A stretch of 64,000 nt of DNA, from positions 496,001 to 560,000 of the forward strand of contig BDSL01000063.1 in the NCBI GenBank assembly GCA_003116995.1. Reading direction: 5' to 3'. Position numbers and translations under genes: made by a program. This stretch comes from Yamagishiella unicocca. Lineage: Eukaryota > Chlorophyta > Chlorophyceae > Chlamydomonadales > Volvocaceae. The notes under the pieces were generated by a model that worked only from the letters and a program-made list of their open reading frames with translations, was not told the origin of the DNA and did no database searches. Shown here in pieces: positions 11,101 to 23,100 of the stretch; position 1 is the stretch's first letter; every line of letters starts with the position of its first letter.

Positions 11101-14100
11101 TATCCCCAACCCAGTTCTCCAGCATGCATATCAAAACGTCTGTTCTAAACGGTTTTTTCTGGCATCCACGGGTCTTCCCCGAAACCCCCGTCCCTTGCGT
11201 CCTTGACCTCCTCCTCCCCTTGGTTGATGCCTCCTCCACCCACCATAGGCAGCAGAGCTGGAATTGCAGCCAGGACGGACGAGCTGCGCAGCGAGAATAG
11301 CTTAGTGGTGGCCTCGGAGAGCTGCACTGCGCCCCATGGGCTCAACGGCCGGGGCCGCCAGCTTCTGGGGCAGCAGCTGCGCTCCTCCTCGGACGGCCAC
11401 ATCGCGCTGCCCCCCCTGGCCCTAGGCCTCAACCCGCATCCACTGCCTCCTCCCACCAGCGGCAAGGGCCGGCGGCCGGACGTCAGTGACCGAGCCAGCC
11501 GTGATGAAGGCGTCGAGAGAGGCAGCCGGCAGGACCCCGCCACCGCAGGCATCGCGACGTCGAGCGGGCATGAGGGGTCGGCCAGGCCGGGTCGGCCTGG
11601 CAAGGGTATCGGCCGTGCCAGCCGCGGCATCCATGCTACGGCGGCGACTGCGGCGGTCGGCAGCGGCGGCGGGGATGCCGCAGCAGATGACTTTGGGGAG
11701 ATACTCATGGCTGCAGTCGTGGCGGCGGCTGCAGCGTCGGCCTGTGCCGGAGGTGGAAGCCGTGATGGGCGACCGGCGGGTGGCGTGGCTAAAGTGGTTT
11801 CGGAGAAACAGCCCCAGGAAGCCGCGGGGTCGCCTCGTAGCATTGCCAGAAGGAGCGTCCAGGCGCCTGCTGCCGCCTCTGTTGCACATCTCCCGCCGCC
11901 ACTGCCTTCATCGGCGTCGGCGCTGGCACCTGCTGCTTCTGCAGCGGTCGCCATCACCGCCAGAGTCGCCAAGGAGGGCAGCAGCGGTGGCGGCGGCGGC
12001 ATAAGGCCCGGCAGCGGCCGGTGGAACGCCGCGTCGTACGACAATGTACAGCAATGGCTGGACAGCAGCAGACACATTGTGGCAGCATCTGTGCTGGAGG
12101 CGTCGGCCAAAGCCGCAGGGGGGCCGCGAGACGGGGGCGCGTCAGCCATTGGGGGTGCCGCCGGCTCGTCTGTTAGTCAGACCCCTGGTGAGTCAGCATT
12201 CGCAGCGCGCAACAGCACACGGCCACCACTATCGGCAATCTGCGCGTTAAGGAATAGGGCAAGCGAATCGTCGCTGCTGCTCTCGTGGCCGGAACGGGTG
12301 ATGTTGGGGACCTGGGCAACTAGGCGGTGCAATTCTTGCCTAAATGTTAGGCGGAATTTCTGCCCCCACAGGCCAACTGGACAGTGAGCTTGCTGCCCAG
12401 ACCTGCGTGAGAGAGCGCGTCCCTGTGTGCGGCAGGACGCACCTGGGTGGGGAGAGATGAAAGGCCCCACGCGGCCACTTTTCCCCTCCCTTCACCCCCC
12501 CTCCTGTCACCCCCTCCTGTCGTCCCCCTCTTCGACCGACCCGACTTCCCACCTGTAGGCGCCGAAACCAACCACGTACGGCACAGGAGCTCCGTTGCGT
12601 CCAGCAGCCGCGCGAAGACACCACCGATGTCGCTTGCGCACCAGCAGCAACACCACCAGCACATGCGTGAGCACCAGCACTCAGCGCCCACGGCCTCAGT
12701 GCTGGCAGCTAAAATGAGGGCGGTGCGGAATGCTCGACGGGGATCACTGCTGTGGGAGCAGGTATGTATGCGGACTGGGCTGCATCCGCGTGCATTACGG
12801 CATGTCGTGGCTGTCCGCACCTGCCTGTGGTATCAGCGCAGCACTGTGGACAACAGTAACAGGCTGGTAGATGGATGGGGCGGGGGCTGTGGGCTGGCTC
12901 CCAGCCTATAGAACGCTGGGGATCTCACATTTCATAATTCAAAAGTATTAGGGTTTAGGGTTTAGGGTTTAGGGATGTGACCTCGTCGCTGCGCCCGCGC
13001 CGTGCCGACGTCTATTCCCTTAGCACTTTCAGGTGGACGAGGACGATGAATCGGAGCCGGAGGCGGCCATGGGCGCGGACGACGTCACGGGAGCGCCGGT
13101 GGGTTCAGTGCGGTTCAGACGTGGGTTGTACAGCCGCGGCCTGAACTGCACGCACACAAGCACACCGTCGACACACCACTCATGTTTCTTGTGGTGTGTT
13201 GGTTCCACACGGATGTTGGTTCCACACGGATGTTGGTTCCACACGGATGTTGGTTCCAACGTCGGGGCCGTCAGTGCAGGGTGGGAGGGACAGGGGCTGG
13301 CTGCCGTTTCGTATTCCCGTGCCTGGCCTCATCCGCGGCCCCCTCGCGGCTTCCCGGAACCCGGATGTGTCGCGCATGACTCGTCATACACTTTGACGAC
13401 ATCGGGTGGCTCCATACCTCGCCACACCGCCGCACCCTGTTCTGCGTCGTCGGCCATACTTCTGCCCCGTGCCCTAAAGCCCCTAAATTCCTGACCCATG
13501 AATCCCGGCCCCAACAGAACCACAACAAACATAACCACCAGCAACCGCAGCACCGCGCCACAGCTCGCCAGCCCCACCAGCACCGTCTGGGCCTCCAACA
13601 ACATCCCCAGGGCCACCCGCCCGGCCTGCCGCCGGGGCCGTCCCCCACCGCCTCCCGTGTCTCCCGCTCGTCCTTAAGTGGTGGGCCCCACAGCAGCGCC
13701 CTGACCCGCCCCGACACCGGGAGCGGGTTCTTGTCTCCCGGAAGCGGTGGCGGCGGCCGCCACTCTGGCGACTTCGAGCACCTTCCTCGGAGCTCCACCA
13801 TGTCCAACAGCGACCGGCTGGAGCTTGCACGGTACGGCTCCGTAGACCCCGTGGTACGGCGCGGTACGGTGCAGTGCCACCGTTTCGGTTTTTGTCCACC
13901 CACTCTGGAACCCGCATCACCCGCCGGCGGTTTTGCCCCCGACGCTTCCTCTTCCCGTCAAGGCAGTGGTTCTTGCCCGCCAGATCCCCTCGGTGCCTCC
14001 TGCATGCCCCCACCCACTGCACGCCTGCCCGCGCCACAGGTACACGAGCCTCTCTGTCTGGGTGCAGGCGGCCGGCGGCCGCACCAGCGCTGGCAGTCGA

Positions 14101-17100
14101 CCATCCGGGTCGGCTGCGGCGGCGATGGCGGCGGCCGCTGCCGCCACTGCGGCCGCCCTCATTGCTGTTCGGGCACGACGCAGCAGCACTGGTGGTCCTC
14201 CGGTGAGTGTTCTGCGGGCCTTACGGGCCTTACGTCCATCTTCAGGCGGCCACGAATGCTGCACAACCCATGTTGGTTAGCTTCCAGGTTTTGGGCCATT
14301 GGTTGGTTGCTTGATTAAATATACGGTGGTGGTAAGTTGGTTGCGAACAATGATCTTCGGGTGCCTACCCGACTGAAGCGGCGCCCTTCAACGGGTGAAA
14401 CCCACGCAGGTTGTGGCGACCACGTCGCCCCTCTCATCTGGCACCTTCAGCCCGCCGCCTCGGGCCTCCAGCCCGCAGCCGCCATCGCCACAGTCCGTCG
14501 AAGGCAACGGCAGCGGCGGTGGCAGTCCCTGGCAGTGCGCAAGGCGCCAGCATGCGGCAGTGATGTCGGCGGAAACGGCCGTCACTGCTGGCGGACTGCA
14601 GCCTGGGGATGCCCGGCTTCGCAACAGTCCTGACGTGGGCCGCGGCATCGGCATCACCGGCCTCACCACCGCCGCTGGCGACCCGTCCGGCGCCCACCTG
14701 GGAGGGTCCCCCTGCCCTGTCAGCGGCAGTGCGAGCGGGCAGCACATGGAAAACACGGGCAGCACCGGCCATGACGCCGCGTCCTTCCGCGAGTCCATCA
14801 ACGGCGCCGTTGGCGGCGGCGGCGGCGGCGGCGCTGTGCCATCGCCGTACATCGCCGCCTGGTCACCGCAACGGTCACTGGCGGGCCCTAGCGCCTCCGG
14901 CGCCTCCGGGTACGGCGCCGCCACTGCCGCCGCCATTGGTGCCGCCTTGCCGTCGGGCCTTATGGCCAGCGAGCCCCTGGCCATGCTGCTGGCTTCGGAG
15001 CCGGTGATGACGGACTGCGGGCCGCGGATTGTACGGCAGGGAGGTGGAGAGGCCGCCAGCGGCGTGAGCGGGTTCAGTGGCAGGACCGAGGTCGATGATG
15101 AGCAGCAGCAGCAGCAGCAGCAGCAAGGGTACCCAGCGGGTCGCTGGTTTGATGGCGGTGGCAACGACGCGGCGGTCATGGCTATGGGGCTCGGCGTGTC
15201 TGGCAGCGGTGGCGGCGGCGGTGTCATCGACAGCGCGCCACTGCCGACACTCAGCCCGGAGTTGGGAGGTCACTATCGTCGGTCGTCGCTCATGGATTAC
15301 TGCTGGCCTAGGTCCATGCAATCCATACCCATAATGCGCGGCGGCGGCGGCGGCAGCGGCAGCGGTGCTGGTGCCGGCGCCGGCGGCAGAAGTCTGGCGG
15401 CGGCCGGGCCGACGACGGCGGACACAGGCAGCCGAGCGCCTGGGCTCTCTGACCCTGCAGCAGACCCATGGGTCGTCCCGATAGCAGCGCCCGTGCCGAC
15501 GATAAGCATTGCCGCCGCCTCCTATGGCGGCAGATTGGTTCCGACGGGAGCGGCGACAGCGGCGGTGACGGCAGCGGCGGCGGCGGCGGCGGGGGCGCCC
15601 ATTGCTAAGGAAGCCCGCGCGTACAGCGTCGGTGGCAACCCTCCGGCCGCCGGCAGCGGCGCCGTCAGCGTCAACGTGGGCCATTACAGCGCGCCTTCGG
15701 AGCTGGCGCTTCTCTTGGCCGACACGGGAATCGTCATCGGCCGCCGCGGCGGCGGGGGCGGGGGCGGTAATGGCATGGGTGGCGGCCTCGGCGTCGGGCT
15801 CGGCCAGGACGCCGCCGGAGACGAAGACCTCTACGACTCCACTGAGTCCAACATATCTGGATCCATCTCCGCCGACGCCCTGTCCGGAATCACTCCGTCT
15901 CCGCACCTTTCACGTGCCCCATCCCACCAACGCGGCGCCCTGGAAGAGGCGCTGGCGGAGGCGGAGGCGGCCTCAAACCCCGTGACCGACCTCTTCCCGG
16001 TCCACGACGAGCCCCTGCCGCCCACACCGCCTGCGCCAATGAACATGCTGTCGGCGGCTGCCGCCGCCGACGTGGCGTCACTGCGCGACGTCACCAGCAC
16101 GCAAGGGTACGGCAGCGCCGCCACGAGCCTCGCCACCAGCGGCACCGCCAGCCGGCCCGCCAGTGCGGCCGCCAGCGCTGCAGCCAGCCGCAGCAACAGC
16201 ACTCAGGGGTACGCAGCCGGCAACGGTGCCGCCACCGCCGCCGGCGCCCTGACGCGTGCGGCTGAGCTCGGTCCGCCAATGGCCTCGGGCCCAGGCGGGG
16301 CATCGCCCGCCACGTCAACTGTATCAACCGCACCAACTGACGCAACCACCTCGGGGGGCCGGATCCAGCTCCGGTACCCAGGGGAGGCCGCTCCCCAGCC
16401 CAGCCCTCACCCCTCCCCGTATGCTTACTCGGGCCAGCGCGCCCGCCCCGCCTCCGCGTCCGGACTTCCTGACGCAACGCCGGCCGCCGCCGCCGCCGCT
16501 GATGGCACATTGCACGGCTCGTCTCATGATACAGCCGCCGCCACCCTCACTGGCCATGCGAGGCACGCAAGGGCTTCTTGGCACGAAACCTCAGCGGCTG
16601 AGGCTCCCGGATTGGAGCCGGGGTCGATGGCGGCGGACGCGGCGCAGGGCATGGTGATTCCGGACGCAGGCCCGCTGTCCGTGCTTCGCGCCCGTCTTTC
16701 ATTTGACGATGCGGTGCTCGCTCGAAGCCTGGGGCCAGGTCCACAGGTGCGCTTTTGCCTGCGACGCAGACAGAAAATCGCTGCAGGTTGCGCGTGCGGA
16801 TAACCCACGATGTAGGATCGTAAACATCTGTCTCTTTTATTATTCGCAAACATTTCTGAACTTTTCTTTCAGAGGGAGCATTAGCTCTTCGAAGCCTTAC
16901 ACGTCCTGTCAGCGTTGAGCGCGTTCGCCGACCGGCAGCCGACTTAGCGTCGGCCGGAACGCTGCGCTTGCGGATGGACTCGCGCAAAGCTGCCGGTACT
17001 TGCTCATCTGCATATCATGTGCCCTAGCTGTGTCTATGTTCACGGAAAGGCTTGTCGGCAGAGCGCTGTTGGGTGCTCTTATGTCGTGTGGTGGTAGTGC

Positions 17101-20100
17101 CTGTGGTAGCTACTGTTATCTCGCGTCACGTGGCCCTGACCCCGACTGATCCGCGCAGTGTTGGGTGTCTCCTAGAACCGCGAAATCGCGAACTCACTAA
17201 AACGCACAGGTTCGTTCGCAACGAGAATGCTAGAAACCCACCACTACAACGCCCCCACCACCACCACCACCACCGCCCCCACCACCACTACAACGCCCCC
17301 AAACCCCACCCGGTTCAGGCCGCGGTGGCCATTGCTGCGTCCAGCGCTGCTGGTGGCGGTGGCGGTGTCGCCGTACGCAATCGCTTGGGGAAGCCAATGG
17401 ACCTGCTGCGACAGGTGAGCCGGGCAGGTTGTACTCGGGTCGTCAGGTAGTCCGGTATAAGCTCCGAAACCATTGCGGGTATGTATGGGCGTGACCTCCG
17501 TCGCTTTGAGGCCGACCTGCGTATCGGGGTTTCCCACCGGCTGCCTTGCGTTGGTTGGTACGCGAGTGGCACCATGCACTGAACGTGAAGCGAGCGTGGA
17601 AGGTGTGTCGCATGGGAGGGTTTCGGAGCCTGGGAGGGGTTACCTAGCCGCCTCGTGCCGGCCCAGACAAGCTGTTTCGGAGGCTCGCGTTAACAAGTTG
17701 AGATGTGTTCCGTATGGCAGATCTCCAACAAGCTCATGCTGGAGCGACTGTCGCGCGACCACCAGAGTGGCGCGGGTGCGCAGATGCCGCGCCAGCAGAG
17801 CGCCGGCGGCGACGATGCCGCCGCCGTTGAGCCGTACGACACTACGCCTGGCGGCGTCGGCCCCCTCGCCATGGCCGCCGTCGTCGCCTCTGATGCGGTT
17901 GCCACCCACGGCGGCGGCGACGCGGGCTATGTGGTGCTCGCATCCGCCGCCGACGACGGCGGCGTGGGCAGGGACCGCGCCGCTCCAGGGGGTTTCGACC
18001 TCGCATGCTCCATTGCGGCGCTGCAGGAATCACGGCGGCAGACGCTGGCGCCTTCGGGTGGAACGTCGGCGGCCGACGACGAAGCCTGCGGCAGCCCTGG
18101 TAGCGCTGGCGGCGGCGGCGACGGCCGCAGCCCGCCCGCGGGTTACGTTAGCCCGTCTCAGTGGCCGTCACCGCCCCTGCCGCCGCTAGCGCAGCTGGTG
18201 CTTCCCCGCCTGCTCCCGGCGTCGTACGGCACCCTGATGACGCTGTCCAACGCCGCCACCGTCGCTACCAGCGGCGCGATGAGCGAAGGGAGCAGCGTGA
18301 AAAGCGGCTCCGGCGTCGGCGCCGTCGGCGCCGTCGGCCCCGTCGCCGCTGGCGGCAGTGGTACGACAAACCGACAGCGCGGTCACCTGCCGCACCCGGC
18401 CAGCGGCCCGGGCTCGCCGTCGGCTCAGAAGTACGGCACCAACTCCGCCCGTTCCGACGTCATCAATCGCGGCCCGCACCCCTCAAAACCCGACGGCCGG
18501 GCGGTGGCCGGCCTGACGGAGCCGGCGTCGACGTTCGTGGTGCCGTACAGCTCCCAGCCGTACTTCGACTCCGAGCAGGACGTGTCGGTCCGCGGCGGCA
18601 CCGGACACCTGGCCATCGCGGCGGTTTCGACGTCGAGCCCGACTGCGGCGGCGGCGGCGCCGCCGCCGACTCCGTCGCCGTTGCCGAACACGCCCGGTGC
18701 GACCAGCGCACCGCTGCTGTTCTCCGTCGCTAGCGGCAGTGCGCTGGTTGAGCTGGGGGCCAGCAGCCTTGCTGCAGTCCACGGCAGCGCGCCAGTGATG
18801 CTAGCAGAGCTGCCCGGCGGCGGCGGCCGCGGCGGCGGGCTGTCGAAGCGCCGCCAGACGTGGGGGGAGTTTCTCCGCGAGCTCTTCCCTGTCATCACCC
18901 TCACCAGTGCGCATCAGGGTTTCGTGTCTGGCGGCGGAGTTATTGGCGCCGGCGGCGCCGTCGGCTCCACCCAAAGCGCCGGCGGGCTGGTGGCCTACAG
19001 CGGCGTGCAGACGGGGCTGCACAGCATTCTCGTCGGCAGCTTGCAATACGGCGGCGGCGGCGCCGATCCGTCCGTACACTCCGCCGCCGCCAGCAGCACG
19101 CACGGCGGCCGCCGCGGCCGTACATCCCGATTCGTCACCGCCAACGCCACCGGGGGCCCCGCGCTGGCCTTTCGGGGTCTGCGGGTTCGGATGGGCCTGC
19201 ACACAGGTTCGGATGGGGAAATAGGCTAGGCAATGGGAGGGCTGTGGGGGCAAGGCTTGTACAGGCAGTGGGCAGTGGCGGCGAGGCGAGGTGACAAACG
19301 GGCTGCACGTGATTGCTCCAGGAAGTCGACGGGAGAAGGGCCACTGCCGCTGTCATCGCCGTTCTTGGTGACCCCAGCGCGGCGTCTGCGAGCGGCCCGC
19401 CTAACCACCAACGCCTGTCCAACTACCAACCGTCCGTACAGGCATCACCAACCCAGCCGACTGCGCCTTCAACCCCACCACTGGCTCGGTTGCGTACACC
19501 GGAGCACCACTCAAGATTGCCAAGGCGGTGAGCGGGAGGGAGAAGGCTGGGGCTCGTGTCGCAGCACAGCATCACCCGGCCACCTCCACCCCGCTAGGCT
19601 TGTTTTTGTTGTCCGGAGCTTCCGGTGGATCAGGCTTTTCTAACGCGCCGAGTGCCTTTGCTTAGCTCGCCGTGCGCCCCTTCTCTGGTCCCTCGACGCC
19701 GCGACACCAACCTTGCCGCCCACGATTTGCGTCGGCTCAATGCACGAGCCCATGCTGATACGCAGTGACTGGAGGCTACCTTGACGGTAACGAGGTCGTG
19801 CCCACTCGTGGCGCAGCTGAATGCCCGCCTATCCGCGCCGAGAGAAACAAAAGCAAACCCACTGACCCAACGACCCCCGACCCACCAACTCACCGACCCA
19901 CGGACCCACCGACCCACCGACCCGCAAGGTCTCGGACGCCGCCGCCGGCGCCATGATCCTGGCCTCGGAGCGGACCCTCCACCAGCTGCTCCCCATCCTA
20001 CCCCTCCTGGACTCGCGCCCTCCCATGGCCATCTACTGCGGGGACGTCGAGCTGGAGGGGCTCGTGCACGCGGTCGCCGCCGCCGCCGCCAGCGCCGCCG

Positions 20101-23100
20101 CCGCCGCCGCGGCCATGGCCAACGCTGCCGCCATCGATGCCTCGGCTCACTCCAGCAAGGCCGGCTGGCCACCCACGCGACAGCTCTCCGGCGTCCACGC
20201 CACGCAGCTGTCGAATGCACTGCTCAAGGCGGCGGCGGCGGTCCACGCCAACGACGGCAGCACCCATACTGGCGTGCAAGGCGGTGGCGGCGGCGGAACC
20301 GCCGCTGTAATGCCCGCCCTCTCCACACATGCGGCGCGGCGTGGGGTGGCGCTGTACCAGCTAGTAGGTCATAGGCTCCGGCAGCGGCTGCCGCACCTGG
20401 CGCCGTTGCGCGGTGTCAGCTACGTCCAGGTAGGGCGCAGTTAGCGGTTGGGCGGTCGGAAATGGCAGTTGCCGGTTGCTTGATTAGTGGGTCGTTGGGA
20501 TTGGTCTTTACCCCTTTCGGTGGAGAGCCCACCGGCCCCTTGCCCCTCCCTCGCCATGCCGTTCGGCTGCCCTGACCCAACAATTCCCCTATACCCCGAC
20601 CAGCCAGCTTGTTGCCCCAACTCCCAACTCCCAACGACCCAACGACCCAAACCCCAACCAGCTCGGCAATGTGGATGCGCCGGTGGGGCGCAGCGTGGCC
20701 ATCACCTTCCTGATCGTACCCGCCGCCCAGGTAGGGCATTCGCTCACAATTCGTACGGGTCGTACGGACGCCATCGGCGGCTTAGTGCGCTAATTGGGCC
20801 TCCTCCTCCTCCGCTTCCCCCTCCGAATGCCACCGAACGTCTGTCCCGAACGGACTTTCCTTCGTACACGAGTTTTCCTTGCAACCTCCTCCTGGTCCGC
20901 CGCCTCCTCCACCGCCTCCTCCGCCTCCTCCTCCGCCTCCTCCACCGCCTCCTCCACCGCCTCCTCCACCGCCTCCTCCGCCTCCTCCTCGCATCCGCCC
21001 CACACTCACCCGCCACCCGCCCGCAGACCCTGGTGACTGAGCTGGACGATGTTGGCACAAGAGCACTGGCGCAGCTCAAGTCCACGGTGGTGGGGCTGTG
21101 TACCTCACGAGGCGGCTATGTAATAGAGGCCTGTGAGGGACTGTGCCTCACGGCCTTCCACGACCCGGCGGCTGCTGCCATGTGGGCGCTGGACTCGGTG
21201 GAGGCGCTGAGGGGGCTGGTGCGTCGGAAGGGGGCAGGGCTGGGGTTCATGTCTGCGTGGTGTCAGGTCTGCGTGGTGTCAGGGCTGGGATCAGGATGTG
21301 GGATCAGGTCTGTGGGGCAGGTCTGTGGGATCAGGTCTGTGGGATCAGGGATGGGGTTCAGGGCTGCGTGGGCGTTCCCGCAATGCGGTATGGACGCGGT
21401 GAACTACGTTTAACGTACTTGCAAAACGGGAGCAGGCATGACGCAGAAGCCAACCGTCGCCGCAACCGCCACAACTGCCTGGCAACCTCCTGGCAACTGC
21501 CGCAGGACTGGCCGGCGCCGCTGCTGCACCACCCCCAGTGCTGTGAGGTATTCGAGACCTGCCTCGTCACCGCCACCGGTAGTGCCGCCCACGAGATGCA
21601 CTCCTCACCAGACGGCGTCATCGGCGGCGGGCATTACGTAAGGCGGCTGCTGCACCGCGGCCCACGGGTCAGAGCGGGCATGCACGTGGGGGAGGTCACG
21701 TGCGACGTGCACTCCAGCACCGGGAGGCTGTCGTACCGCGGCCGCGTCATGAACCGCGCGTCACGCATCGCGTATAAGGCCCACGACGACCAGGTACGTG
21801 AGGTGGCAGCTGCATGGGGTGGATAAGTTTGGGTCAGGAGTAGGTTTGGGTCAGGGGTTGGTAGAAAGGAGGAGTTGAAGCCGTGGGTCTCCAGGACTCC
21901 TCACAAGGAAGATACTTGCATGGACATCGTGAACTTCTTAAGGAGTGTATAACAACCTATGAGGGTTCTGGGGTGGGTCTCTTAAGTTTAGTTCGCCATC
22001 TGGTTATTAATGCGGTTGGCGGCAACCACTATGTGATCCCAAACGGGTCAAGTGAAAGCACCATTAGTGCTTGAATGGGATAAGCATCACCGCATTGACG
22101 GGCGGGCCCGCATGTGGCATGACCTGTACGATCCTGCAGGTGCTGTGCAGCCGTACGGCATGGTCCGTCGTACACAGCATGCTGCCGGGCATCGCCATGG
22201 AGGTCGACCGGGGGCAGCGCGACAGCGGCGCCACCGGTACGACACTCGGCGGCGGCGGCGGCCGCGCCAGCAGCCACGGCGGCGGCGGCGGCGGTTGGGC
22301 CAACAGCGTCCGGTCACTGCTTGGGACCACTGGCGGCGGCCTCGCCGCCGTCGGTCGCACAACGCCAGGCCTCGTGGGGGGGACCAGGCGTCTGCCGTCG
22401 GGCGATGTGGATGACGTGCTGGGTTCTGGCATCGGTGATTTGGCGACCATGCAACCACGTGCTTCCAGCTCCCATCACCCCGACGGCGGCGGCGGCGGCA
22501 TTCTTATCGGCGGCGGCGGCCGTGGCGGCGGCGGCGGCGGCGGGGACTCACCGCTGCCTCAGCTGCTGGTGCACATGAGCAGCGCCGACTACCGGCTGCA
22601 CCGGGAGGCAGGCGGCGGCGGAGCTGCCGCTGGTGGAGGTGTCGGTTACATAACGCCGCCGCGCTGGTCGCCCTCCATGTGCACGGCCAGCAGCGGCGGC
22701 GGCGGCGGTGGCGGCGGCGGCGGCGGTGGCGGTGGCGGTGGCGGTGGCGGAAGCCCGGCCACCGGCCGGCAACCCTTCCTGAGTTACAACTCTGGCCTAC
22801 CCCGGCCGCCGCCGCTGAACCTGCCATCGCCGCAGGGGTCAGTGAAGCAGGACGAGCAGCGCTACTCTCCGCGCCACTCCCCGCGCCATCAGCTGCGATC
22901 GCCAGGGGCGATGCCTGCTGGTGCCGTCGGCGCCGCCGCCGGCACCAGCGCTGTCGCCGTGACGCACGGCGCTCTCACGGCTGCCGCCGCCGCCGCCGCC
23001 GCCGCGCAAGCCAGCGGTGCCCACCATCTCCTTACCAGTCACGCGCCGCCGCGGCGGCAGGCCTCCAATGACGATTCTGATGCCGCCACAGGTAGGATGG

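Noticed and set aside
14388..15906. Long antisense ORFs opposite the low-complexity exons (also at 8447-9130, 9585-10379, 11145-12149, 38850-39770, 55113-56348)
   Set aside because: High GC with GCC/GGC-rich codons opens the complementary frames. They lack splice logic, motifs and third-position bias of their own, whereas the plus frames join recognised cyclase exons.
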